Shown here: in pieces, positions 1-10,521 of the stretch
Layout: the number at the start of each line of letters is the position of its first letter
How positions within the stretch are numbered: position 1 is the stretch's first letter
From: Talaromyces rugulosus
Taxonomy: Eukaryota > Ascomycota > Eurotiomycetes > Eurotiales > Trichocomaceae
Reading direction: 5' to 3'
Assembly: GCF_013368755.1 (NCBI RefSeq)
Contig: NC_049561.1
Span: forward strand, 6,944,001-7,008,000
DNA: 64,000 bases
Made by a program: the position numbers and the translations under genes
Notes under the pieces: model-generated
Database searches by the model: none
What the model saw: the letters and a program-made list of their open reading frames with translations, nothing else
What the model was told of the DNA's origin: nothing

Positions 1-169
1 CAACCTTGACTTGACTTCGTTGTCTTTATTCATTCAGAGCGCCAGGCGCGGTCAATCGTCGCTTATTGTACTTTGACCGCTTGACCATGATTATACGGTG
101 ATATATCAGGGAGATAGAATCTCCCCATGACTTTCGCAACCTATACAACTGAATTCGCCGCCCTTCACC

Positions 170-817
170 ATGTCCGGTCCCCAAACTCTACATAACGCGC
201 TCTTACGCCCGCCCATCATTCAGATTCTGCGCGCTGCAGGCTTCCATTCTACGCGGCCGTCTGTCCTAGACACACTCGCTGATATCACCGGTCGATATTT
301 GCTTCTCCTTGGCTCTGCTGCAGCTGAGCACGCCGCTAACAGCCACCCCGACGACCCTGCGCCAACCCTCGCCGACATAATGCTTGCATTGGAAGATGTA
401 GGCGCGCTACAACCACAGATGAAAGGATTCGAAGAAGACTGGCGCCAGGAAGAAGATATGCGAGGCATCGATGCCCTGCTTTCCTGGTTTCCAGGACTCG
501 TGAACCGCGAGATCCAACGCATCGCCGGATTCATCCCCACTGAGGGCGATGTCGTCGATGCCGATTTAGCCGAAAAGGAGGATTTCCTGACGGCTATGAA
601 AAAGAAACACAGCAAAACAGGCGAGGAATCGCGATACGCAGGAACGGTAATAGGGAAAGACGCTGAGGAGCACCCTGTAATCATCGAGGGCGGCGCCGCG
701 GCAAGCATTGGAGAGTGGGCGTCGCAAATCAAATCGCAAGTGATTTATGCAGAAAGTGTCTCTTCAGCGATCAGCAGTCCGCCGAGTAGTCTTTCTGACG
801 AGGGGATGGATATTTGA
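170..817 (+). CDS. Histone-fold (bromodomain-associated) TAF-like protein
   Basis: Single-exon protein of 215 aa. Residues about 8-80 look like the bromodomain-associated histone fold: a hydrophobic helix LLRPPIIQILRAAGF, then DTLADITGRYLLLLGSAAAEHA, then TLADIMLALEDVGAL. This arrangement is typical of the TAF3/TAF8-type histone fold of TFIID (family knowledge). A nuclear role in RNA polymerase II preinitiation-complex assembly is inferred. The rest is acidic and charged with no recognised domain, and no PHD finger follows, so it resembles fungal Taf3-like proteins rather than animal TAF3. The ATG sits in a good context (ttcaccATGtc) and I see no intron. It could also be a TAF8-like or other histone-fold partner; the fold is surer than the subunit name. 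Confidence 0.72.
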   Translation: MSGPQTLHNALLRPPIIQILRAAGFHSTRPSVLDTLADITGRYLLLLGSAAAEHAANSHPDDPAPTLADIMLALEDVGALQPQMKGFEEDWRQEEDMRGIDALLSWFPGLVNREIQRIAGFIPTEGDVVDADLAEKEDFLTAMKKKHSKTGEESRYAGTVIGKDAEEHPVIIEGGAAASIGEWASQIKSQVIYAESVSSAISSPPSSLSDEGMDI

Positions 818-1457
818 TTCGCTCAGTACAACATCAGGATTCTCGCCCTGTTTCTGACGCCACGCCATCCACAATGAAGCTTCATTCAAGTCACTCATCC
901 GCTGGCTACTTTTGAATAGCAAGGTTCAAACCACCATACTCCGACCCGCGTTCTTGTGAATAAGAATCGCAACTCAACGATTATCGTTCCCACCTTATGT
1001 TCCTCCTATGTTCCTGGCAGAGTGAACCTTGGAGATAATCACAGCCTCCAGTCCAAAATGAGACTGGCTCGTCTTCAACATAAGACACGGCAAACAAGCC
1101 ACCAATCTCAACAATCGCGCATTCTCAAGAGCGTAATCATGGTTGACCCTGGGATACTATTGCTTGCACAGGCACGCACATAGACCTTGGTTAAACGGGC
1201 TTCTTATTTTGTATCCCGTAGCTTTTACGAAAAGCAGGAAATGTTAAATCATATGCAGTTATCTATATAGAACCTGAATTATACTTTTCGTGGAATTATT
1301 TTTCACCTGCAGACGGCGCTCATGTTATCTGTGACATCACTTATCTCCGTATCCCTTCAACTTTCTCCCAACAACCACCACCGCCACAACAAACCCCACC
1401 ATTTGTTCGCCATCTGTTAATTCCTGAAACAAAACAAAATACCCAGTCATAATTAGG
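818..1457. other. Intergenic stretch, no gene seen
   Basis: About 640 bp between the TAF-like gene and palC. It should hold the 3' end of the first gene and the promoter of palC. Short open frames here have no family resemblance. Just before the palC ATG the sequence is rich in CA and CCACCA, as is common in fungal 5' leaders. Confidence 0.6.
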
Positions 1458-3080
1458 ATGGTGTATAATTTCCCTCTCCCGACGACCTCGCATCTCGCAT
1501 ACCACAACTACATCTACTCCAACACGCACCCTTCTCTTCCGCAAGCTGCTTCAACCGCACGACACTCACTCCGCGTCGCACTCAAAGCACACAAACGACT
1601 AACACCCCGCGAGCGCGAAAACAACCTTCAAAATGTCCTCGCCGCGTTGAACGAATACATTCCCTATCTCTTCGCCATACACGATGGCCTGAGCGGGAAA
1701 AGCAGCAGCAGCAACAACAAACGCGGGGATGAGGGGGACGTTGTCGACATCACGCAAAAGGAGGAAATCGCCGTAGAATGGCGGCCGATATTATCCTCCA
1801 ACCTGGCCCTGCTCAGAGCCGGAGGAAGCAACGGCGCACGAGTGCTGCGCGGCCAGGGCATTGACTTTGAGATCGCCTTTGTGATCGGGACGCTGGCATA
1901 CGTGCTCTCGGGTCTGGCACGCGTCGGCGTGTTGCGCACGCTGTATGCGTCCTCGACGCCTTCAGCCGAGCAGCGCACGGCGGCTGTCCAGAACGCGACG
2001 AAGCAATTGCTTCAAGCCAGCGCGGCGCACTCGCTCATCGCTCGGTCTCACACGAGCACAGAAGCCACCCAGAATATCCCGCAACTCAACACAGCCGTGC
2101 AGACTGCACTTGCATCGCTGGCACTCGGCGAGGCAACTCTACTGGCGGTTTTGAAGGATGATGCGTACACTTTTTCCTGTATACAATCCCGCAACCCGGA
2201 CGACAAGGAGTGGATGGTGCGCGCGCCTGAGATTCCCAAAGTCAGGGCTGTGGTTTTTGCACGGCTCTGCCTGCGTGCTGCCGAGTATGCTGAACAGGCG
2301 GCAGCTGGCCTCGGAGCTGCAGTGAGTGGAAAGGGCCGAGGCGAGAAGTCGATGCTTGTCAAGGTGGACGAAGACCTGATAAAGTATGCACAAACGACCG
2401 CCAAGGTTGCCAGGGCAAAGGCCTGTCGGTTCTTCGGCATTGATGCTGAACTATCCGGCAAGACTGGCGAAGGTATTGCGTGGATGAGAGCTGGCAAAGA
2501 CGCGTTGGGGATTCGGAGGGTAGAGGGAGAGGCTACTGGGAAAGGGGGCACGTTGTCAAAGCTGAAGAAAGGCTGGACAGATCGTCGGGACGAGCGCAAG
2601 TTGGAAAAGAGCAATGCAGAAAGTACTGTTGTGCACGGCGGCGAGCTTGGTCGGGGGGATGACGCTGGCTGGGAAGAGGAGGCCCGGGTTATTGAGATAT
2701 TGGAGTCGAAGTGGGTGAAGATGAACGATACGGTGCGTTTATTTTGTTTATCTTTTGCTCGACCTTTTTTTTGGGTTCTCTCTACTAATGAAAATGATAT
2801 GCAGGTCATTACACAGGTTGTACCGCCTTCTGAACCTCTACTTTCTAACATGCCGTCTGGGCGAGATATTCACCGTCCGCCCGGCGCCTACACGCCTCCG
2901 TCGCTGGACGCAGCCCAGCTGGCTCGCATGCGTGCTCCGCCAGACGAAGCCGAGCAAGAATTAGCCAGTCTAGCTGTCGAAGACGATAGCGACGACGGAG
3001 TCAGTCCGTCGAGCGAGAGAGTACCACCGGGGACATTTCCCGGTACGAGTTCTGCAACAGCCGAGAGCGATTACTTTTGA
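1458..3080 (+). CDS. palC: pH-response regulator PalC (BRO1 domain)
   Basis: Two exons, 1458-2732 and 2805-3080, give 516 aa. The 72-bp intron (GTGCGT to GCAG, with a TACTAAT branch site) is a multiple of three and has no stop, so the frame also reads through it. The protein has an N-terminal BRO1-type helical region, with ending motifs close to those of PalC: VPPSEPLLSNMPSGRDIH and an acidic tail ending in DYF. PalC is a cytosolic member of the Pal/Rim alkaline-pH signalling pathway. It links the plasma-membrane sensor complex to ESCRT-III (Vps32) before PacC is cleaved. Length and motif order fit the family. A nearby BRO1 protein such as PalA would be much longer, so PalC is the best call. 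Confidence 0.9.
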   Translation: MVYNFPLPTTSHLAYHNYIYSNTHPSLPQAASTARHSLRVALKAHKRLTPRERENNLQNVLAALNEYIPYLFAIHDGLSGKSSSSNNKRGDEGDVVDITQKEEIAVEWRPILSSNLALLRAGGSNGARVLRGQGIDFEIAFVIGTLAYVLSGLARVGVLRTLYASSTPSAEQRTAAVQNATKQLLQASAAHSLIARSHTSTEATQNIPQLNTAVQTALASLALGEATLLAVLKDDAYTFSCIQSRNPDDKEWMVRAPEIPKVRAVVFARLCLRAAEYAEQAAAGLGAAVSGKGRGEKSMLVKVDEDLIKYAQTTAKVARAKACRFFGIDAELSGKTGEGIAWMRAGKDALGIRRVEGEATGKGGTLSKLKKGWTDRRDERKLEKSNAESTVVHGGELGRGDDAGWEEEARVIEILESKWVKMNDTVRLFCLSFARPFFWVLSTNENDMQVITQVVPPSEPLLSNMPSGRDIHRPPGAYTPPSLDAAQLARMRAPPDEAEQELASLAVEDDSDDGVSPSSERVPPGTFPGTSSATAESDYF

Positions 3081-3373
3081 TTCTTGATACCCTTGTAGAC
3101 AGCTTCTGAGGCTTGATGTCTGAATGAATAAAAATGACAATGTGATATATATGTACAGTACATTGAAAGGGTCTCGGTAGCCTTTCATCTAACACTCATA
3201 CCCTAGACTAGGTCGGAGGTGCGTATGTCCACCTCAGCAGCACGATAGTCCAGTCCAGTCTAGTCTGCCCAAATGCGGTGGCTAATCATGACGCACCCGT
3301 ATTTCCTTGATCGTAGAATGCCACGTCCCGAATCCCGCCCGATGTTTCCCAGCAAATGTCCAATCGACGCCGT

Positions 3374-3754
3374 CTATGACGAATCGGCCTTGCTGAAATA
3401 GTTCTTCTCTTCGAACAGATAGCCCTTGATCTTGCGTTCCTTGAGCAACTCAAAATATCTCTCTACAATTAATCCAATTAGTATCCATACAACCAACAAA
3501 ATTAAAAAAAAAAAAAAGGGAGACATACCGCGAAGTTTCCCACACTTCTCAAAATGATTAACCCCCTCTCGGGCATAGCACTTGCCCAGCTCTTCGCCCA
3601 CCAGCCGTGCCATCATACTGCGCACCCATTGTTCGCGAATAATGGCGTCGCGCGCGTTGTGCACGGCGACGTTGTCCTCAAAGTCGACGCCGTCGTAGGT
3701 TGGCGGCACGGTGGGTTTTTTGGCCAGGAAGGCGGCGGATTCCGGGGTGGGCAT
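3374..3754 (-). CDS. Mitochondrial complex I subunit PDSW / NDUFB10 type (12 kDa)
   Basis: Exons 3529-3754 and 3374-3462 encode 104 aa. The sequence starts MPTPESAAFLAKKPTVPPTY and includes GKCYAREGVNHFEKCGKLRERYFE, with the paired cysteines expected of the PDSW subunit of NADH:ubiquinone oxidoreductase. It is an accessory membrane-arm subunit on the intermembrane-space side. An in-frame ATG 14 codons upstream exists, but the conserved start is MPTPES. The intron (3463-3528, 66 bp) is a multiple of three and free of stops. If retained it would insert a 22-residue, strongly hydrophobic segment; see findings. Nothing in the sequence shows how the gene is regulated. Confidence 0.85.
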   Translation of the reverse strand: MPTPESAAFLAKKPTVPPTYDGVDFEDNVAVHNARDAIIREQWVRSMMARLVGEELGKCYAREGVNHFEKCGKLRGMSPFFFFLILLVVWILIGLIVERYFELLKERKIKGYLFEEKNYFSKADSS

Positions 3755-4295
3755 TTTTGTTTTTTCGTTCTCTCTCTGACAGAGAGAGGGGTTCAATTGA
3801 CGGGGTGTAGAGTGTTTGGTGTTGAATTGAGCGAAAGAGACACGCCGGGATGCTCGAGTGAGGTCGTTTTAGCAAGGTTGAAGACGGTCGAAAGTGAGGT
3901 CGGAAGACGGTGGAATCGGGAGCTTGTGATTGGGCGGTGCTGAAGGCGGTGGGAAGCATCGTCGGGGCAGCGGGAGCGGCCAATCAGGCGTGGTTATTAT
4001 TAATGGATAGGCATATGCAACTGCATTGTTATTTTTTAAAGATTCTTTACATTTCATTGTTTGTTCAGATAAATTCATTCCGAGTATATATGGGTACATG
4101 CAATGCAGGCTACGCTGCGTGATCAGTATCGACAAGTTTAATGACAATCCATCAACGTAATTCTTCGCTACCACCATGCAGTCATGCAGAAAAACCACAA
4201 AAAAAAAGACAACTGGAGAAGAGAACATGTCTAAAATAATAGTAACATTAACATGAAAAATTTTATCATCAAGAATTGAAAATATAATAGCGGCA
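3755..4295. other. Intergenic stretch between PDSW and the GT34 gene
   Basis: About 540 bp. The part next to the PDSW start is its promoter and leader. The part near 4000-4295 is AT-rich and carries the 3' untranslated region of the minus-strand GT34 gene. I see no gene, RNA or repeat. Confidence 0.55.
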
Positions 4296-5988
4296 TCACA
4301 CGTATTGATGATGGTCTTCATATCGTGTTGTTCGCCCACACAACCGGTTGAAGAAATCGGCGGTGGTGTCCTTGAATATCTCCCAAGGATTTCGATTGAG
4401 CCAATTGCTCAACTCGCGGTACCAGTAAATCTCCGTCCAGCAGTCGCGTAACTTGCACCCGGCCAGGTTAATCACGAAATCTCGTCCTTTTTCCTGGTAA
4501 TGGATGCCCTCGGTCTTGTTTCCACACTCGCCCGGCGCAAACGAGTTGAAGCGTCGTTGCGGCACAAAGGCGGTATTGGAGCGGATCCACGGTTGTTTTT
4601 CGTACAGATATTCAATGGCGTCTTGTTCATTGTGCTCCCATTCCATGTGCTTTTGCTCGTACATCACCGGGTCCCACCAGAGATCGAGTAGCCGGTCGGT
4701 CCATTCAGACCGGCGGATCAGAAACGAGCCTAGATTGAACCCGTCGCAGGCTTGTGAAATAATTAAATTAATTGAGGCCGGGTCCGAATCCCCCGTGGGC
4801 GAGAGAGTGACGGGGTCGAGGTACGCATCGGTAGGCGGGTGGGTGATGTTCAGAGGGTTGTAGTGGTTGATGTCGCGGTATGTGTCTGTGTCGGAGCCGA
4901 GATTGTTGAAAATGTGGTTGTTTAGTGAGTAGGAGTACTCCATAATGTAGGTGTTTAAATCCAACCACCAAAACCTAGATTGTCATGTTAGCAACAACCC
5001 AAAGTAGTGTATCCAAAGAACATACCATTCCGCGTTTGGATATTTCTTCATGGCGTCCCGGATGAAATCAACCTTTTCCCAGCTCTCGCGCCATTCGTGG
5101 GCGTATCGCTTCTTGGCGACCATGTTGAGAATTTCCACCTCGTGTCCCCATTTTTTGGCGTATTTCCTCTTGTTCGACAGACTGACTCGCTCGATAGCCC
5201 ATTCGCGCGCTCCCTTCCATTCCATCACTCCGCCTTCGACGTTTGACGCGATCAGCATGACAACCTTTTTTCCTCCTCCAAATGACGACGCCCGGTACGA
5301 CTGGACCAGAGCTGTGCAAGAGTTAGTGACTGGGTGTAGTGGAGAACAGGGAAATAGGAAACCTACCCGACCAAAAACTGAGATATAATATAAATGCGAG
5401 GACCACAAAGGACAGTATTTTCAGCCTCCTCTTATTTGCCATATAAGCAGCCAACGCAACCAGGCGCCCTTTGAGTGTCCCGTCCCCTCTCGGCCATGAT
5501 CGTCCCCGGTTCAGCTTCTCTTGTTCACTGTAGTCGTGCGAAAGGGCAAAGCGAGGCAAACTGGCGGAGATCTTGCGTTTCTGGCGCGAGAAGAAGCCGG
5601 TATTTCTAGTGGAAAACGAGGGATAGCTGCGCACCTGGTCGCTCTTGGCTTTGGCGGCAGCCCACGAGGGGTTCTCAGGCTGGAGGCCAGGCGAGCGAGG
5701 CGCATAACGAGGCGACGAAGAACCACTTCCTGGAGTCAGCCCCGGGCTTGACCACCCTCCTCCGGGCAATGGAGAAGGGGATCGCGACAGGGACATTGGT
5801 GACGCCTGAGGATCCGCGGGCGTGCCGGGGATCGGGGCCAGCGTCGAGGTCGGGTGCGCGAGGCTTCCGGCCACCAGGCCCGAGGTGCTTCCTTGGGCCC
5901 TGCTGGCCTCGGGCGAGTCCTCCTTGACCAGGCGGAGCGGCGATACGCTGGTTGAGGATCGACGACGGTGGTGGAATCCCGTCACCAC
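4296..5988 (-). CDS. mnn10: Alpha-1,6-mannosyltransferase, GT34 Mnn10 type
   Basis: Three exons, 5367-5988, 5026-5311 and 4296-4974, give 528 aa; the introns are 55 and 51 bp. The protein is a type II membrane enzyme: a long Ser/Pro-rich cytosolic N-terminus, one membrane segment at about residues 190-206, then a lumenal GT34 domain. Recognisable elements are VVMLIASNVEGGV, the NAEWFWWLDLNTYIM block carrying the DxD-like metal-binding DLN, INLIISQACDGFNLGSFLIR, and a C-terminal block with WTEIYWYRELSNW. Mnn10-type subunits belong to the Golgi M-Pol II complex, which extends the alpha-1,6-mannan backbone of N-glycans. Start choice is moderately sure, because a second in-frame ATG at MSLSRSPSP could also serve. 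Confidence 0.88.
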
Positions 5989-8465
5989 GGGCGAGGCGGA
6001 ATGCAGCCTGCTCTTTGGCGGATCCAGCGTGCTTTCTTTTTCCCGGCGGAGCGAGATTGTGTATTTTTATCCTCCTCCTCTTCTTCGTTTTGTATTCGTC
6101 GCCGATACGACAGGGTGGAGGATTCTTCGACGGTCGCTCGACAGAAACGGGGTTTGAGTGAGGAGAGAGGAGAGGCGCAAGTCAGCTGCTGAAAGCTTCT
6201 TCCCTTTTCGGTCGAGTCGCAAAAAAGTTTGAAAGCCAAAAGGAGAAAAAAAGTAGCCTCCAATTGCCAAACGCAGCCAAAATTCAGGGTCTTTTTGCAA
6301 CGTCCAGGTGAGGGCAAGGATGACGAACTAAAATCAGTTCATCTCGACATTAGAACAGATCTTGATTAACAGTTTGGTCGGTTCACAATGCACAGTCGAC
6401 TTGTTAGTCGGGCACGCACTAACTAGTTCGTAGCTCGTTCCTACGGGGCGAGGCTGACTGGTCCAAGCGACGTGAGGAGTAATGCCTGAGACACGACGGC
6501 CACGAGCTGCTCGGTACTCGGTACAGGGTAGAGGACGTCCCTCTTGTGACTTATAGTGGTTTCTGTGCTCGGATGTCGCAATTCTGGCTGGCAAATTGTG
6601 TTTCAAGCACCATGGCACAAGGGGCTTTGTGCTTCTCTGCATAGGATGCAGCAAGTCCATTGGCCGGTGTTCTTATTACGAGCCCCACCGGGTGATCCAT
6701 TGACAAAGGTCGGTTATGGAGCCGGGCGCCCTCTGGTAGTGCTGATGCTAGCAGATTGGCGCCTCATTCAGCTGCACTATACTTCCATGTCGGCCACGAG
6801 ACAGACTGCACGGAATCAGAAGAGGGAGACGCACTTTGGAGAATAATAAGAGGATGCAATAAGTTGAATAATAATAAAGGAAGTTGCGTCTGGCCGGCGG
6901 GTCTCGACCCTCCAGGGGTCGCCTGGCGCTAATCCAAATATGGCACTAGCGTTGTCTGTATAGGGAATAGCGGCCGGACTACCGAAGACGAATCAGAAAC
7001 TGTACAGATGTGGGTCTCATCTACCGCTCCTTGCGCAGCCTCATTCGAAGTCCATGTGTATAGATTGAGTCATCAATTGATTGATACGCTGCGAAATCAT
7101 TTCATATTCTTGTAGATGTGTATGTAGTGGCTTACCTTTGGTTCCAGCTATAGATTGATATACAAATTGCATGTGGTCGATGTTAGTATGTTCAAATGTT
7201 TACGATATATATTCCTGTTTACCTGTACAGTTGACCTCAATGTGAATTGATCGCGTTTGAAAATCTACATGTAATGACTTAGTTTATAACTAGTGTTGTA
7301 ATTCATATAGAGTTCAATTCAATGTTTCTCCCAGTAGAATAACTTACATACTTGCTAATGTTTGAAGTTTATACATGTACTACATGGTCGATTGGTGTAG
7401 GCCGCTCCTTCCTAAACAGGCTGGCACTTGAGTCTCAACACGTGCCTGTCTGTGCCCTAACTTCTAAGCCTCGATTTCCAACACGCATTGAAACATATCA
7501 TATGTACTTTGTTAACTCGCGCGACGTTCACCATTTTGGCGCCGTCATATCGACCATTGCTTCTTTTCGTTCATGCCGCCTCCGGTCATGGCCTTTGGCC
7601 TGTATGCTATGGTTTCTCCGCGCCGCGGCGTTACATTGGATATACCGAGACTGTTCATGTCCCTCTCCATTCTTTTGACCCTCCCCCAGCCGCTGTTTTC
7701 TCTGTTTGGTAGTCTTGTGAATGCGCCGGCCCTATCAGCTGTTTGAATGCATTGAGCAGTACTTGCTATCGTCACCTATCCAGAAGCAGGAGCCCAGTGG
7801 ACATCACCTTCAATGCCGTTTTTGTGATTAATTAACTTGATATTATTTTTGATTTTGGCCTGGTCGTGGTGATGCAGGATGGGGTTTGTGTGGAGTTTGA
7901 TAATCCGGTGGCTCTGCTCGCGGTTTAGTAAAGTTACGAATCGGAGTGAACTGATGGAATGCGTTTTTTTTTTTATAAATTAGTTTATTTTGATATTATC
8001 TATATGTTCTTTTTATGTATGCACATAAGCATAGTAGAAGCATAGTTGAGAGTGCCGGGTGGATGCCATCCCGGCCATTCTACGATCCCCCGTGTTCTAT
8101 CAATATTCATTATTTCCCAGCCCTTGCTTGTTCCCTGATTCGAGTTGCATTCGTAGGGATAGAGAATCGAACTTCCAGTTCAGCATGGAAGATCTCTCGG
8201 TGGATCAGGCCTAGTTCACACTTGTCGATAACGTCTTATGGTGTCTCCTGACGAGTTGAAATGTCCAATATTGGCACGTGCGGTGGTTGATCGTGCATAT
8301 TTTGACACGCCCCGAAATCGATAAATGCCATGATCAGGTACATTCCGATGGCGGATGTCGAGACCTTCATGAAAAATCCTTTCCAATCTTGTTGGATAAT
8401 TATTCCCTCCTTCGATAATTCAAGTCCGGGCTGCTGAGGTTTCCTCTCAAGAATCATCCCAGTCA
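5989..8465. other. 2.5 kb without a convincing gene
   Basis: The region upstream of the GT34 gene holds its promoter and leader (to about 6.4 kb). It continues as AT-rich sequence with TGTAGATGTGTATG-like runs between 7.0 and 7.4 kb. A GC-rich island at about 6890-6945 looked tRNA-like at first, but no D-arm or acceptor pairing could be made. Short open frames carry no recognisable domain. The last few hundred bases are the 3' flank of the DUF3431 gene. Confidence 0.5.
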
Positions 8466-9581
8466 TCATAACGGACCGCTAAAAGACCGCTCTTCTCCAT
8501 TCCAGCCTATCTGAGGCCAGCCGTTGGGAAGTGTTGAATAAGGCGGAAAGTCGTATTGTCCTTGACACCCACGCTTCGTACAATTGGGAAGATTGCACAT
8601 CCCATATACCTTGCAGTAGCAGTCTTCCGCCGACGGACAGAATACAGGATCTCTGCCAAAAATAACTATTTACACCCTTAGTACGGACAATCCTTTCACT
8701 TGAAAGGTCAAAAGGTAAATGAATCACTTACTGTGCCATGAATGCTCAAAAAACCGCCCACTCAGTTCATCTTGCAGAGGTGTGTCTATCAACCACTTCC
8801 GGTATCGAATGTAATCCTCTCTCGGTCGTTTTCGGATCGTATCCCTTGTAACTGCGAATTGGGCGCAGCAGCTGACTCCAACATGTGTAGGGACCCGATA
8901 CTCTGGTAGTAATTCCTGGAATGTCTGTAGATAGATCACTCCGGTGCCATCGCTGTTTTGCTGTTGACTAATAGAATCGTCTTTCAATGGATGGTAGGCC
9001 GCTGGGCAACCTAATGCCCAGGCACATCGCAAATTGACATAGCCTTGTGCTTGCAAATATGAAAACTGAAGGTTTCGTAGCAATAAAACTCCGTCATAGT
9101 CCGGGTTGTCGTTGTGCCACTGGAATCTTTCTGCGTGAAGGAAAAGGCTACTGTCTGGAAGGTTATCGTAGCGGTCTATAATGTACCTAAACAAAATCAA
9201 TTTCATACAATTCAAAAAAGGGGGTAGAAAAATTTCACTTTTTTTCTCAAAAAGTTAAACTTACGTCAAATAGACCATCGCTTCATGGCCTTTATTTTGA
9301 GGCACTGTCAACGGCGCCGCGGGGTCGTCCACTACATAAATATTGCTTTTCCAACGAGGAAAATAGACCGGATACCAAGAGGCATTTTCCTTTTTCAAGC
9401 TCGAAATAACGAGCTCCACGCCCTGAGCTGGTTGAGCAGATGATTCGTCGGCATGTGAAAACACCGATGGGACTAAGTTAAAATCGCTGTCATGCAGATG
9501 AAAAATGAGAAATAGAGAAATGAACGTGCTGGCGAGAAGAATAAAGAGAGACTTGACGATCCGCGAAGACAGCCTTGACAT
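8466..9581 (-). CDS. Membrane-anchored DUF3431 protein
   Basis: Exons 9265-9581, 8732-9186 and 8466-8665 give 323 aa. Residues 9-29 form one hydrophobic N-terminal segment, so a type II membrane or secreted orientation is likely. The body has the family's hallmark blocks: the KKENASWYPVYFPRWKSNIY region, VVDDPAAPLTVPQNKGHEA, YDNLPDSSLFLHAERFQWHN, and a cysteine-rich end with CPSAEDCYCKVYGMC, followed by PPYSTLPNGWPQIGW and GEERSFSGPL. The last exon only becomes readable when the acceptor at 8666-8668 is used. A different acceptor 13 bases further downstream gives a frame unlike the family. DUF3431 has no known activity. The family is often compared with glycosyltransferases, but I do not assign a function. 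Confidence 0.85.
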
Positions 9582-10521
9582 TATCTCGTGTGAATGAGTG
9601 AAGAAAGAAGATTCGAAATCACCTGAAAAAAAGACTGGGCTAGGCGTTCCCGAACATTCCGCTGCCTAGCCAGCCCTAAGGCGCTGTCAGCGTACCAAAA
9701 ATAGTAGAAGTTAGGTCAGAAACTAGTGAATTATCCTGCGAGAAAAAGTGGTCTTTCGGTTACCTCCGTCGGATGATCTGCAAGTCCATTCCAACGCGGC
9801 GATCAAGGAAGAGTTATCGCGAAGTATGACTCTTTCATGGAATGTTGCTTTCCCCCGACGCGTCATAATGTTTGTGTCACGCTCCCTTTTTCGGCGCGAC
9901 AGAAAACCAATGTGGTCTGATACATGTCATAATAATCATGCACTGTCATTAATCCTCCGTATTCGTGTTCGAACTATTGCTGTGGCGCAGTTCGCTGTCA
10001 AAGACAGATATGGTTAGGCAAGCGCAAGATCTGACGTCCTGTCTCAGCCTGACCGGCGCTAAACAAATTCCCCTGAATGGTAACGAATCCTCTATAAACC
10101 TTGGAAGCTTTTAAGTTGTCTAGTCGTACGGCCTTTTAAGAATAATCGCATCGGGTTCTAAGCGATTATCTTGCAGCTATTTGCGTTATTTGAAATAATG
10201 GTTTCCATATCCATTTATGTACTAGCCGGGAATCCTGGAATTATATCCGAGCGGTGTAACAAACCGTGGCGAATCCAAGATACGATCAAATGCACTGTAT
10301 CAATTGATATCTTAGTCGATAGGTAGATATTAAGGCGAATTAAAAAAAATAAAAAAATCAGCTCTTTCCAAGGGTTTGTAACGCGAATCACCCTTATTTT
10401 CCCGCCTGGTCTCCTCCGAGATCTAACTCGGCCTTTGTCGATCTGAATGAGCGTGTATGAGCTGCCCCTTCGAACAATGCTGGGAAAAGGAAACTCTCAA
10501 CAAAGCCGAGATAGTAGCCCA
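9582..10521. other. Intergenic stretch, no gene seen
   Basis: About 940 bp. It holds the promoter of the minus-strand DUF3431 gene next to 9582, and the 3' flank of the decayed kinase at the right end. AT content rises after 10.1 kb. No gene, RNA or repeat recognised. Confidence 0.5.

Noticed and set aside
2048..2851. 267-codon open frame on the minus strand
   Set aside because: It lies entirely antisense to palC, is Ser-rich as expected of a shadow frame, and has no domain.
6890..6950. GC-rich GGGTCTCGACCC region that looked like a tRNA T-arm
   Set aside because: No acceptor stem, D-arm or anticodon arm could be paired on either strand.
8653..8665. Alternative acceptor in the last DUF3431 intron giving the frame RSCILSVGG
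   Set aside because: That frame loses the conserved CPSAEDCYCK and GEERSFSGPL blocks; the acceptor at 8666 gives both.
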